A stretch of 64,000 bases of DNA from Fluviicola sp. (lineage in GTDB: Bacteria > Bacteroidota > Bacteroidia > Flavobacteriales_D > Crocinitomicaceae). Both the position numbers and the translations under genes were made by a program. The notes beneath the pieces were generated by a model. The model had not been told where the DNA came from, made no database searches, and was given only the letters and a program-made list of their open reading frames with translations. Location of the stretch: positions 138,773 through 202,772 of the forward strand of contig NVXV01000007.1 of the NCBI GenBank assembly GCA_002734085.1, in the 5' to 3' direction. Shown here piece after piece: positions 8,815-17,360 of this stretch (positions within the stretch are counted from its first letter, which is position 1; each line of letters opens with the position of its first letter).

Positions 8815-9168
8815 ATGAAAAAATACGAAAACGCAGAAGTTCAAAAATTTTTGGACGAAATAAGCATGGTCGATGCTGAAAAAACGGATACCCTTATTGA
8901 AATGCGTGAAATCATATTTGAGACTTTTCCAGAAACGAAAGAAAGAATAATGTATGGCGGAATTGTGTTCTTTTTTGATGATGAAATGTTCAGTGGGTTA
9001 TTCTTAAATAAAAACCATGTCACACTTGAGTTTTCTAAAGGATTTTTAATGAAAGATCCAAATGATTTTCTTGACGGCAAGGGCAAATACAGAAGACATT
9101 TGAAAATCAGCGCAAAGGAGGAAATAGTAAATAAAAAAGTTAGCTTTTTTGTGCAACAAGCTTTATAA
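8815..9168 (+). CDS. DUF1801 domain protein
   Basis: This 117-residue protein matches the DUF1801 (YdhG-like) pattern: an N-terminal helix, EMREIIFETFPETKERIMYGG (split here: EMREIIFETFP then ETKERIMYGG), a strand with F..DEMF.G and a C-terminal LKISAKEEI helix. The family is small, cytoplasmic and includes an iron-chaperone-annotated member in Bacillus; molecular function is otherwise unclear. It is followed after 13 bases by the RDD gene, so the two may share a transcript. Confidence 0.75.
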   Translation: MKKYENAEVQKFLDEISMVDAEKTDTLIEMREIIFETFPETKERIMYGGIVFFFDDEMFSGLFLNKNHVTLEFSKGFLMKDPNDFLDGKGKYRRHLKISAKEEIVNKKVSFFVQQAL

Positions 9169-9181
9169 ATAACGCAATGCC

Positions 9182-9700
9182 ATGAAATATTTCATTGGAA
9201 GAACATTCGCATACATTATTGATTGCCTTATCGCATTCGCACTAGTGATGTTAGTTATTCAATGGGGAATATTAAGCCACTTAAGAGAGTCAATTGGAAT
9301 AAAAGACGCGTGGTTTCAAAGCAGTATGAACATGCAGCTTTATGTCCTGACTACCATTTCAATCCCGGTTTGGATGTACTTCGCTTATTTTGACTCTAAA
9401 AAATCGAAAGGAACATTCGGAAAGAGGCTTTTTAAATTGAAAGTAAAAGACAATAAGAATCAAAAAATAAAATTTGGCAAATCTCTTCTTAGAACAATTT
9501 TAAAATTGTTGCCGTGGGAAATAGCGCATATAGGAGTAATATTTCCAACACCTTTGTATTACATGAATGAACCAGATTTTCGAATCTTGCCCATTGTTGG
9601 ACTTACTCTTTTTGCGATTTATGTTATTAGTATTTGGACAGATTCACGGAATCGTACCCTTTATGATAGAATGATTGAAACCATAGTAGAAAAAGAATAA
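9182..9700 (+). CDS. RDD family membrane protein
   Basis: The protein has 172 residues. RDD-domain features are visible: GRTFAYIIDCLI at the N terminus (Arg and Asp at about residues 7 and 14), a cytoplasmic loop with KSKGTFGKRLFKLKV and a C-terminal SRNRTLYDRMIET. There are about four hydrophobic segments. Some RDD proteins are linked to ion or substrate transport, but this one has no assigned role. The start ATG lies 13 bases after the DUF1801 stop. Confidence 0.85.
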   Translation: MKYFIGRTFAYIIDCLIAFALVMLVIQWGILSHLRESIGIKDAWFQSSMNMQLYVLTTISIPVWMYFAYFDSKKSKGTFGKRLFKLKVKDNKNQKIKFGKSLLRTILKLLPWEIAHIGVIFPTPLYYMNEPDFRILPIVGLTLFAIYVISIWTDSRNRTLYDRMIETIVEKE

Positions 9701-9815
9701 GTGCGAAATACACTAATTTATTTCAATATAAATGCTGCCTCTGCACTTATGATTTGGTTTGTGATGGGAGTGATTTACAGATGTGCTGGTGTTGTTTGGG
9801 GCGAGTTGAAGGGGT

Positions 9816-9840
9816 TTTGGTGTAGATTGGTTATATTTGG
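9816..9840 (+). promoter_or_regulatory. Promoter-like repeat A, copy 3
   Basis: A 25-base block TTTGGTG...GGTTATATTTGG contains the -7 box TATATTTG (9832-9839). It lies about 100 bases before the esterase start and matches the copies at 991 (21 of 25) and 7082 (22 of 25). Confidence 0.55.
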
Positions 9841-9938
9841 TTGTTGGCTTTGTACTTTCTTATATACAGCAACGCATGTAGAATAAGAGAAATTTTAGTC
9901 CAGTTATAAGTAAGTTGCCGCCAATTAAAAAAACGATT

Positions 9939-10769
9939 ATGATTCTTAGGGTTTTAAGTTTGATATTAATATTCACTACTCATTTATTAGTTGGTCAGGA
10001 ATTACCCGAAAAAATAGATGAAGCAGACTTTTCAATTGGAAAATCAATTGGAATTAAATCGAAAGTATTGGATGAAGATAGAAGGCTAAATATTTATTTG
10101 CCTTCAAGTTATTCAGAAGATAGCTTGAAAACGTATCCAGTGATTTATTTACTGGATGGTTCCAAAGATGAAGATTTTATACATATTTCTGGGATTGTTC
10201 AATTTGGTTCTTTTTCCTGGATTAATATGGTTCCAGAATCCATTGTTGTCGGAATAGAAAATATCGACAGAAAAAGAGATTTTACATATCCTTCTCAAAA
10301 TGAACTTGATCAAAAAGAGTTTCCTTCATCTGGGAAATCCGAAACATTCATTACCTTTTTAGAAAAAGAACTTCAACCATTTATTGATTCTACATACAGA
10401 ACGACTGAACTGAAAACAATTATTGGACAATCATTAGGCGGACTACTGGCAACAGAAATTCTATTCAAAAAACCTGATTTATTTGATAACTACATTATTG
10501 TGAGTCCAAGTTTATGGTGGGATGATGAAAAATTATTAGATGAACAACCCGTTCCGTATGATTCAAATAAATCGATTTACATAGCTGGAGGAAAGGAGGG
10601 TGAAATAATGGAACGAACCACAAAAAAACTGTTTGACAAGCTTAAGGGGAATCAAAAACAAAGCATGTATTTGTTTTACGAATTTTTAGAGGATAAAACG
10701 CACGGAGATGCACTTCATATTGCGGTTTATAATGCATTTGAAAAAATATTTAATCCGAATAAGAAATAA
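9939..10769 (+). CDS. Secreted alpha/beta-hydrolase esterase
   Basis: This 276-residue protein has a signal peptide (cleavage near VGQ, residue about 20) and an esterase domain of the putative-esterase (PF00756) type. The nucleophile elbow GQSLGG places Ser at about 165, and a late THGDALH supplies the likely catalytic His. Relatives include ferric-enterobactin-type esterases and esterase D. The substrate cannot be read from context. The frame opens at a TTG at 9915, but the ATG at 9939 begins the signal peptide directly. Confidence 0.85.
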   Translation: MILRVLSLILIFTTHLLVGQELPEKIDEADFSIGKSIGIKSKVLDEDRRLNIYLPSSYSEDSLKTYPVIYLLDGSKDEDFIHISGIVQFGSFSWINMVPESIVVGIENIDRKRDFTYPSQNELDQKEFPSSGKSETFITFLEKELQPFIDSTYRTTELKTIIGQSLGGLLATEILFKKPDLFDNYIIVSPSLWWDDEKLLDEQPVPYDSNKSIYIAGGKEGEIMERTTKKLFDKLKGNQKQSMYLFYEFLEDKTHGDALHIAVYNAFEKIFNPNKK

Positions 10770-10824
10770 AAACGGGCTACAATGATTATACATTATTCAG
10801 GTTGAATAAAACAAGAAAAAAAAT

Positions 10825-11220
10825 ATGAAATTTCAACACATAATCATTTTGCTGTGCTTTGTTGGGGTGTGTAAATTGAGCTTTGCCCAAAATGAGGAAT
10901 ACAAAACACTAATTCAAGGTACTTGGGTATTCATGGAGTCAGAAGGTGGATTACTGCTTAAAAAGGCAGAAGAATTTGAGGCAGAGAATTACGGTATGAC
11001 TTTCTTTGAAGACGGAACATTAACCCGAAGAAGTTCAAAAGGACTATTTGATATAAACTGGTTTGACCATTCTGGCAAGTGGCATTTCGAAGATAGCACG
11101 CTGGTTCTACTTTACATTTTTGATGAAAAACAAAAGGCTCGTGAAAAAGTTATTATCAAACAACTGGATGACCAGTACATGAGATTGGAACGAATTGACT
11201 GGATAGAGATCAGAGAATAA
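10825..11220 (+). CDS. Secreted lipocalin-like small protein
   Basis: The protein has 131 residues. It has a signal peptide ending near SFAQ (about 22), then GTWVFMESE, FFEDGTL, GKWHFEDSTLVL and a terminal strand. This GxW start and succession of beta strands resembles the small lipocalin-like proteins common in Bacteroidetes. Ligand and role are unknown. It is a single-gene unit following the sequence GGGCTACAA in the preceding gap. Confidence 0.6.
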   Translation: MKFQHIIILLCFVGVCKLSFAQNEEYKTLIQGTWVFMESEGGLLLKKAEEFEAENYGMTFFEDGTLTRRSSKGLFDINWFDHSGKWHFEDSTLVLLYIFDEKQKAREKVIIKQLDDQYMRLERIDWIEIRE

Positions 11221-11344
11221 ACTTGAGCCACTTACAGAGGTAAAATAAAGTTGAGCTCTATTATTTAACCTATACCTCCAATGATTGACTTTGTGATTGG
11301 AATGGTTATTGAAGTAGGTTGATAATACTTAAAAAATCATTAAA

Positions 11345-11950
11345 ATGCACAGAAAAAAATTTATCCTTAGTTCAGTAATGTCCGCTATTGCATTGACAAC
11401 TTTTGGTTCTGTAATTAGAGAAAGCAATGGTGAATTCAAGGGCGACTGTGAAACAACTAATGATATACTGGGTCCTTTTTACAGGCCAAACGCGCCTATT
11501 CGTTCAGACTTGACGTATGATGGACTTAAGGGAAACAGAATAATTCTAAAAGGAAGTGTTTTTAAATCTGATTGTGTCACTCCATTAAAAAATGCGCTTG
11601 TGGAAATATGGCATTGCAATACAGAGGGTGAATATGATAATGAATCTAAGGATTTTAGACAAAGAGCCTCTTTGAAAACCAACGAAAACGGAGAGTACGT
11701 GTTTAAAACAATTTTACCTGGAAAATATTTAAACGGAGAATTATACAGACCTTCACACATTCACTATAGAGTCACTAAAAGTAACTGTAAGGAATTAATT
11801 TCTCAAATTTATTTTAAAGGAGATCCACATATTACAAAAGACCCCTGGGCATCAGACAAAAGGGCAAAACAAAGAGTTTTACAAATTACTCCAGAAGATA
11901 TCAATGGGAATCTAACAATTAATTTCGATATTTACCTTTCAGAGAAATAG
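11345..11950 (+). CDS. Intradiol ring-cleavage dioxygenase-like protein
   Basis: The protein has 201 residues. It shows the core of the intradiol dioxygenase family: ILGPFYRPNAP (about 41-51), a beta sandwich with VEIWHCNTEGEY (about 86-97), and YRPSHIHYRV (about 134-143). The four ferric ligands of the family are all present: Tyr about 97, Tyr about 134, His about 138 and His about 140. An N-terminal hydrophobic stretch suggests export. Catechol or protocatechuate is the usual substrate, but no aromatic-degradation genes are near, and exported Bacteroidetes homologues often lack a known substrate. Confidence 0.85.
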   Translation: MHRKKFILSSVMSAIALTTFGSVIRESNGEFKGDCETTNDILGPFYRPNAPIRSDLTYDGLKGNRIILKGSVFKSDCVTPLKNALVEIWHCNTEGEYDNESKDFRQRASLKTNENGEYVFKTILPGKYLNGELYRPSHIHYRVTKSNCKELISQIYFKGDPHITKDPWASDKRAKQRVLQITPEDINGNLTINFDIYLSEK

Positions 11951-11994
11951 AAAAGTACCTGTTAGCAGTACTTGAGTATAAGCGTAATTTAAAA

Positions 11995-12555
11995 ATGAAT
12001 CAATCCAACAAGAATGATATTATAAACATACTCACCGATTCATTCCAGAATAATAAGTCTACTAATTTTGTTGTACAACAAGACAGTAAACGTGCAAAAA
12101 GATTTCGATCACTTATTGAATACTCTATTTTTCACGGTGAAAAATTTGGCGAAGTTTTTTTATCAGAAGATAAGACTTCGTGTTACATTATACTAGATAC
12201 TGAGAAAAAGAAGCTTACATGGAGCAGCTTGATTTGGGATTTACGTTTGGTGTTAAAATGCATTGGTATTGCTCGTGTCATTAAGGTCATGAAAAGAGAG
12301 GCACTCATCAAATCCCACCACCCAAAAAAAGACTTTATTCATTTGTGGTACATTGGTGTTAGTCCTGCAAAACAAGGAGAGGGGAAGGGCACAAAATTGA
12401 TGCAGAAAATCATCGATAAAGCACAATCACAAAACAAAAAAATATTCTTAGAGACTTCCACCCAAAGAAACTTTAAGTTCTATGAATCTTTTGGGTTTAC
12501 AGAAGTGGTGACATTGGATCAGCTGGGGTATTCATTGAAGATGTTTTCGTTATAG
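11995..12555 (+). CDS. GNAT family N-acetyltransferase
   Basis: In this 186-residue protein the acetyl-CoA binding motif A is clear (LWYIGVSPAKQGEGKG then TKLMQKII, about 118-142), and motif B follows (FYESFGFTEV, about 162-171). An N-terminal half that does not match other proteins by eye precedes it. The acceptor is unknown. It follows the dioxygenase gene after 44 bases. Confidence 0.8.
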   Translation: MNQSNKNDIINILTDSFQNNKSTNFVVQQDSKRAKRFRSLIEYSIFHGEKFGEVFLSEDKTSCYIILDTEKKKLTWSSLIWDLRLVLKCIGIARVIKVMKREALIKSHHPKKDFIHLWYIGVSPAKQGEGKGTKLMQKIIDKAQSQNKKIFLETSTQRNFKFYESFGFTEVVTLDQLGYSLKMFSL

Positions 12556-12640
12556 TGAATTGGAGGCTGTTGTTTTTTTCGTAAATTAGTAGTAATCGTA
12601 CTGAAGTCCTGACTGTGAATCATTCTGTAACTATGGTTTT

Positions 12641-12982
12641 ATGAAACAATTATTGATATTACTTTTCCTGTTGTTCAGCTTTTCTTGCTTTCCACAAGAT
12701 AGTAGTGGCAAAAAGATCTCCAAAAACAAAGTTTTAGTTAAAGAATATTATGAAAACGGACAACTGAAAGCTAAAGGGAAAAAGAAACGTTGCTTCAAAG
12801 TGCATTCTGTTGATGGTAGGTCATGCGGGATCATGTCTTTCTTTAAACATGGAAGGTGGACGCATTATTATGCCAATGGTCAGAAAAAAAGTGTGGAGAA
12901 ATATAAAAAAGGAGAATTTATAAAACTCATGAGAAGTTGGAATGAAGACGGAACGAGAAATAAGGAGCTACAGGATAGTTAA
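12641..12982 (+). CDS. MORN/YwqK-like small secreted protein
   Basis: The protein has 113 residues. A signal sequence (hydrophobic through FSFSC, Cys at about 16, possible lipoprotein) precedes two MORN-variant repeats: EYYENGQLKAKG and HYYANGQKKSVEKYKKGE. Between them sits a Cys-containing insert (RCFKVHSVDGRSCG). It shares its repeat type with 13674-14282. The function of YwqK-like repeats in Bacteroidetes is not established, although some are annotated as antitoxin-like. Confidence 0.7.
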   Translation: MKQLLILLFLLFSFSCFPQDSSGKKISKNKVLVKEYYENGQLKAKGKKKRCFKVHSVDGRSCGIMSFFKHGRWTHYYANGQKKSVEKYKKGEFIKLMRSWNEDGTRNKELQDS

Positions 12983-13062
12983 TAAGCAGCAGTGAGAAAA
13001 GAAAAATCAATCAAAAGGATTTTTAAGGTGGCTGATACATACTCGATGGCTCGTCCCTTTCC

Positions 13063-13084
13063 AAATTAATGCTTAATTTTAATG
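13063..13084 (+). repeat. Intergenic repeat B, copy 2
   Basis: A 22-base block AAATTAATGCTTAA then TTTTAATG matches 14321-14342 at 20 of 22 positions. It sits 37 bases before the next start codon. It includes TAATTTTA, a possible weak -7 box. Confidence 0.5.
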
Positions 13085-13120
13085 TTCAATCTGACTATCA
13101 ATAGTTAACATTTAATCCTT

Positions 13121-13513
13121 ATGAAGATTTTTATTCTTACTGTACTTTTATTTCTCACCTCGTCAATAAAGCAGCGGGGATCAGGGAGCATTCATGTTGA
13201 TGTTTTTCAAAATAAAGATTGTAATCTAAATTCGAACAAACAATTAGATAGTGCTAGGGTTATAGTTAACAATTATAGATTAGATGCACCTATTGAGTAT
13301 ACTATTTTTAATGCGGCAAAACATGTTGAACCAAGCTTAGAGTCTGGAAAATACGATGTAACTTATATAAACCCTTACGGAGAAAACATCATTATAAAAG
13401 ATGTGTCAGTTTCAGCTGAACGAATAACATTTGTTGAAATACTATTAGAGCCAAATTGTGATCTTAATTTTTTTGAGAAAAGAAAAAGAAAAATAAACTA
13501 TTCTAATTATTAG
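13121..13513 (+). CDS. Small exported protein, possibly carboxypeptidase-regulatory-like fold
   Basis: The 130-residue protein has a signal peptide (MKIFILTVLLFLTSS). A beta-rich body follows with pattern SARVIVNNYRL, LESGKYDVTYINPYGE and DVSVSAERITFVEI, reminiscent of a transthyretin-like or carboxypeptidase-regulatory fold. The C terminus is basic (KKRKRKI type). No family was recognised with certainty. Confidence 0.5.
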   Translation: MKIFILTVLLFLTSSIKQRGSGSIHVDVFQNKDCNLNSNKQLDSARVIVNNYRLDAPIEYTIFNAAKHVEPSLESGKYDVTYINPYGENIIIKDVSVSAERITFVEILLEPNCDLNFFEKRKRKINYSNY

Positions 13514-13673
13514 GGATAAATACTTCTAACTTTTTTGCCTATAAAATACTGCATGATTGTACTTCGAATGATAAGTCATCCATAGTTCAATCATTGCTTT
13601 CAAAAATTATGGTTAACTTTATGGATAGTAGTGGTTTAATAGAAACGGAGCTTTAATTAGAATTCAGACTATT

Positions 13674-14282
13674 ATGTATTTTATACTTCTAATACCCTTT
13701 TGCTTTTTATTAAGCAATTCGTCTTTTGGTCAATCTGATACGACTGAAGTAGAGGGAAAGTGGATTCTTTTTGGACATGAGTCATCTGACAGTTTAGTAG
13801 ATCACAAATCATATACGGGTTATCATATTAGTTATTATAGGGATAGTTTAAAACATTCTGAGGGATACTATTTCGACGATCAAAGAACAGGCGTTTGGAT
13901 CTATTATTTTGAGGAGGGCGAAACAAAAGCAATGATTACATACAGAAATAATAAACCCTATGGATTATATAAAGAATATTATCAAAATGGCTACTTGAAA
14001 GACTCGTCCTATTTAGATGGATCATTGAATAAAATCATCAATAGTTGTGTTAGATATTATGAAAACGGTGGAGTTGCTTTTCAGGCATCCTACAACAATA
14101 ATCACAAAGAGGAAGGTACGGTTCTGTATTATTATGAAAATGGCCAAATAGAAGTCGATTATAACGCCAAAAACGGAATACCTGTTGGGAAAATGACACG
14201 ATTTTCTGAAAATGGAGAAATTAAAGAAATAGTCATTTTCAATGAAAAGGGTGAAGTTATCAAGAGTATAGTAGACCCATAA
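13674..14282 (+). CDS. MORN/YwqK-like repeat protein
   Basis: The protein has 202 residues. After a signal peptide (cleavage near SFGQ, about 22) it carries at least four MORN-variant repeats built on YY.NG or YFEEG cores (for example KEYYQNGYLKDSSY, RYYENGGVAFQASY, YYYENGQIEVDY). These repeats resemble those in 12641-12982. They probably form an extended beta-hairpin sheet. A binding role is inferred only. Confidence 0.75.
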   Translation: MYFILLIPFCFLLSNSSFGQSDTTEVEGKWILFGHESSDSLVDHKSYTGYHISYYRDSLKHSEGYYFDDQRTGVWIYYFEEGETKAMITYRNNKPYGLYKEYYQNGYLKDSSYLDGSLNKIINSCVRYYENGGVAFQASYNNNHKEEGTVLYYYENGQIEVDYNAKNGIPVGKMTRFSENGEIKEIVIFNEKGEVIKSIVDP

Positions 14283-14320
14283 TACGATCTGTTCTCTATT
14301 ATAACACTCTTTCCTTATTG

Positions 14321-14342
14321 AAATTAATGCTTAACTTTAGTG
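14321..14342 (+). repeat. Intergenic repeat B, copy 3
   Basis: A 22-base block AAATTAATGCTTAA then CTTTAGTG matches 13063-13084 at 20 of 22 positions. It is 45 bases before the SRPBCC start. It contains TAACTTTA, close to the TAnnTTTG box. Confidence 0.5.
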
Positions 14343-14386
14343 AGAACATCAACGGATAGAAACATAAATTCAAATAATCAATTATT

Positions 14387-14881
14387 ATGGCACAAGATTG
14401 GACATCATTTACATTAGACATTGGAGTTAAATCTTCTTTGGAAACTATTTACAATGCCTGGACTAAACCGTCCGAAATAGAGAAGTGGTTTCTTAAAACC
14501 TGCACTTATAAAAACGAAAACGAAAACGGAACTGAATTAGACAAAAACAGTAACGTTGAATTAGGTTGCCATTATGAATGGACTTGGTATTTGTATGATG
14601 CAGTAGAGAAAGGAAAAGTCACACAAACCAATGGAAAAGATTTTTTTCAGTTCAGCTTTGCGGGCAATTGTGTAGTGGATATTCAGTTAAAAACAATTGG
14701 TGAATATGTTTTGGTGACGCTTACTCAACATAATATTCCGACCGACGAAAAGTCAAAATTCAACATAAGAATTGGTTGTTTAAAAGGTTGGACTTTTTAT
14801 CTTGCTAACCTAAAATCATATTATGAAAACAACTATGATTTACGCAATAAAGATACTGAGTTAAAAGGCTTAAACAATTAA
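14387..14881 (+). CDS. SRPBCC (AHSA1-like) domain protein
   Basis: This 164-residue cytoplasmic protein shows the START/AHSA1 layout: VKSSLETIYNAWTKPSEIEKWF (about 13-34), a beta sheet with YEWTWYLYDAVEKGKV and a C-terminal helix GCLKGWTFYLANLKSYYEN. The family binds hydrophobic ligands or activates Hsp90 ATPase in eukaryotes; the ligand here is unknown. It is the last gene of the accessory-looking region. Confidence 0.8.
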   Translation: MAQDWTSFTLDIGVKSSLETIYNAWTKPSEIEKWFLKTCTYKNENENGTELDKNSNVELGCHYEWTWYLYDAVEKGKVTQTNGKDFFQFSFAGNCVVDIQLKTIGEYVLVTLTQHNIPTDEKSKFNIRIGCLKGWTFYLANLKSYYENNYDLRNKDTELKGLNN

Positions 14882-14997
14882 CCTACCTTAGATATAATTC
14901 ATTTATGAACTGATTATGGTTTTGAATATTAGAGGTTGTACCTTGAAGACAGAGCTAACAGGAAGAAGAGAAAAAGCTGGGTGAATAAAGTAATTAT

Positions 14998-16710
14998 TTA
15001 CCAACCTCCGCCACCACCTCCGCCAGCTCCTCCACCAGAGAATCCACCGCCACTGGAAAAACCGCCACCTGATGAGCCAGCAGAAGAAGGTGCTACTGAA
15101 GCAGATGCAGAAGCAGCAGAAAGTGCTCCGATATATGCTAGGTGATGAAAGGAATAGCCATGAACATAATAATTACTTGATTGATAGCGTGCTTCAATGT
15201 CTTGAGCCTGGAACTTTTTACCCCACTCATCCGCTTTTCCAAACGCGACGGCATAAGGTAGATTTCGCTCAAAGAAATCAAAATTCATGTCGGGTTTATT
15301 CGTAGCCTTGATCCGAAGTTCGTCTGCATATTTTATAAATCGTTCCAGTCCTAGAATGTGATCGAGCATTTTTCTTCCTTTCTTTGTAGGCTGATAGAAA
15401 AGTCGCATAAAAATGATATTCATAACTATCAGAAGTGCTATCGTTATAAAAATGATAGCGATATAGCCTCCATAGTAATTAAATGCCAAAGACATACCAA
15501 TGATAGAGACAAATGGAAAAATATACTGTAACAATAAAAGCCTTTTGTTTTTTCTAAAATAAACTCCAGCTTGTTCTTTTTCTATTCGACTTAATAAGAA
15601 ACGGTGGGCCACTGCAACACGAGGATTATACTTTTCGCGAATGATTGTATACGGTTTTTTTCCCAACAACTTGTCGATAAACCCTTGTTCTAGCGTTGTT
15701 AAACTTTGTTTTTTCGATGATTTATCTGCGTGACTGATTACGAAAATGTCTTCATTACTTTTTGAGTCCTTCTTTTCTATTTTAATATGACCTTTCACTG
15801 CTAATTGTAATAATTGAGCCGCAAACATATTATCATCTTCTTTCCCTTCGTTTAGTAAATACAATACCTCCGCCGGACTCCAACCCTCTGGGGCATAATA
15901 TTGTGGTATAATAGTTCCTTTTTTTGGGTCTACCCCATATTTCAACCAAAGCAAGAAGTTGATAATAAATGTGATAACTAATCCGAGAATGGCCAAAACG
16001 AGTAATGAATTGTCTCGAAAGAAGTAAGTCATTTTAGTTGCGAAAGGAACTTCCGACATGACCTCTTTATTAAATGATACTGAAATCGTTAAGTTGTTCC
16101 TAGCGTATATGTTGTCTGCCATAAACACTTGTTTCCCTGAACCCAGAGATTTCATTTCAAAATTCTTTTTTGTCGACTCTCCATATTCTCCAGTCCAACC
16201 ATCAACAGAAAGTATCTCTGTGTTTTCAGGTGTAGTTATAGTAGCAGAAATGGTGTCAATCCCCATAGACCACTGATTGCCATTAACATTCCACATAACT
16301 TCGCAATCAGACTCTTTACAATATACTGTTCTGTCAAGCTCATAAGTCAATTCATAGGTGTGTCTTCCTACCGGTACTCTACTATTGGATGAACCCATAT
16401 ATATTCGGATCCCACCTTCTATCATATCCGTACTGAATGGCTCTGGGTTACCATCTCTTAGTACACCTTTCACAATTAACTTTTGGCGAATGGTACCATC
16501 AGGCAGTTGGAAGTTAAGAGGTAAATCCCTGTAAATTCCTTTTTTGATATTATGGTGTAAAGCGAGGACTTCGATTTCCTCAGTGACTAGAACGCTTCCA
16601 TTAGCTTGAATTTGAATATTACTATGAAAACCGTAGATTTTTTCATACTCAATAGAGTACAAAAATGAATGAATTAATAAGGTAGCAAGAAGTAATAAAA
16701 AACGTGTCAT
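14998..16710 (-). CDS. DUF2207 domain membrane protein with Gly-rich tail
   Basis: The 570-residue protein has a signal peptide and the DUF2207 N-terminal domain (YEKIYGFHSNIQIQANGSVLV, split: YEKIYGFHSNI then QIQANGSVLVTEEIEV). Three hydrophobic segments follow, one near residue 235 and a pair near 395-440. The tail is Ser/Ala then Gly rich and ends in a run of glycines plus Trp. DUF2207 proteins are commonly encoded beside LemA, as here: the ATG overlaps the LemA stop by 4 bases. Function is unknown. The antisense of the tail gives a proline-rich open frame that is only a shadow. Confidence 0.85.
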   Translation of the reverse strand: MTRFLLLLATLLIHSFLYSIEYEKIYGFHSNIQIQANGSVLVTEEIEVLALHHNIKKGIYRDLPLNFQLPDGTIRQKLIVKGVLRDGNPEPFSTDMIEGGIRIYMGSSNSRVPVGRHTYELTYELDRTVYCKESDCEVMWNVNGNQWSMGIDTISATITTPENTEILSVDGWTGEYGESTKKNFEMKSLGSGKQVFMADNIYARNNLTISVSFNKEVMSEVPFATKMTYFFRDNSLLVLAILGLVITFIINFLLWLKYGVDPKKGTIIPQYYAPEGWSPAEVLYLLNEGKEDDNMFAAQLLQLAVKGHIKIEKKDSKSNEDIFVISHADKSSKKQSLTTLEQGFIDKLLGKKPYTIIREKYNPRVAVAHRFLLSRIEKEQAGVYFRKNKRLLLLQYIFPFVSIIGMSLAFNYYGGYIAIIFITIALLIVMNIIFMRLFYQPTKKGRKMLDHILGLERFIKYADELRIKATNKPDMNFDFFERNLPYAVAFGKADEWGKKFQAQDIEARYQSSNYYVHGYSFHHLAYIGALSAASASASVAPSSAGSSGGGFSSGGGFSGGGAGGGGGGGW

Positions 16711-17252
16711 TCGAATATTTTATGTGGTTTGCGTTCAAACGACTCTATTTCGTAAAACGGTCGTTCTTTAAAGCCAAACAAACTGGCAAATGTGATATTG
16801 GGAAAAACGCCAATTTTGGTGTTATAATCTCGTATCGTTCCGTTCAAATAGCGACGAGACATCGCCAGTTCGTCTTCTACTTTAGAAAGTTCCTTCATCA
16901 ACTCAAGGAAGTTCTTGTTTGCCTGAAGTTGTGGGTAATTTTCAAATGTTATTCGAATAGAACGACTCACCATGTTTAGCCCTGCATCTTCTTTTTCTTT
17001 CTGTACTATGTCATTGTTTCCAGAAGATCGAAGTGAGGTTACTTTTTTAAAAATGTCGGCCTCGTGAGAACTATAACCTTTCACTATCTCCACAAGTCCT
17101 GGGATTAATTCAAATCTCTTTTTTAATTGAATATCGATTCCGCTCAAAGCTTCATCAATAGACTCCCTTGCAGCTACAAGTTGATTAAACACTACCCATA
17201 CTGTAATTAGGGAAGTGGCAACGATGATAGTTAAAATAATAATAGGCCACAT
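16707..17252 (-). CDS. LemA family protein
   Basis: This 181-residue protein has an N-terminal membrane helix (residues about 3-25), then the LemA helical bundle: VAARESIDEALSGIDIQLKKR, split as VAARESIDEALSG and IDIQLKKRFELIPGLV. NRTIRDYN-type C-terminal residues appear as NGTIRDYNTKIGVFP (about 136-150). It is the first gene of a two-gene operon with DUF2207. LemA proteins have been tied to envelope processes, but no biochemical activity is established. Confidence 0.9.
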   Translation of the reverse strand: MWPIIILTIIVATSLITVWVVFNQLVAARESIDEALSGIDIQLKKRFELIPGLVEIVKGYSSHEADIFKKVTSLRSSGNNDIVQKEKEDAGLNMVSRSIRITFENYPQLQANKNFLELMKELSKVEDELAMSRRYLNGTIRDYNTKIGVFPNITFASLFGFKERPFYEIESFERKPHKIFE

Positions 17253-17311
17253 GAAACAAAAGTAATGAAACTATTACCATTAATAAGTTTTTCTAATTAA
17301 TAGATACAAAA

Positions 17312-17341
17312 AAGCGTCAAGCAATTTATAACCTGACGCTT
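17312..17341 (-). terminator. Rho-independent terminator of the EF-hand gene
   Basis: Perfect arms AAGCGTCA (17312-17319) and TGACGCTT (17334-17341) with a 14-base loop are followed, on the minus strand, by a run of T (the A run at 17308-17313 on +). It sits 20 bases past the stop codon of the EF-hand gene. Confidence 0.8.
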
Positions 17342-17360
17342 CCAATATTTTATACTCGAC

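Noticed and set aside
9701..9886. A 61-residue open frame starting GTG after the RDD gene
   Set aside because: It starts at once after a stop, lacks a family pattern and lies over promoter-like repeat A copy 3.
14936..15145. A proline-rich open frame on the + strand
   Set aside because: It is the antisense of the glycine-rich tail of the DUF2207 gene.
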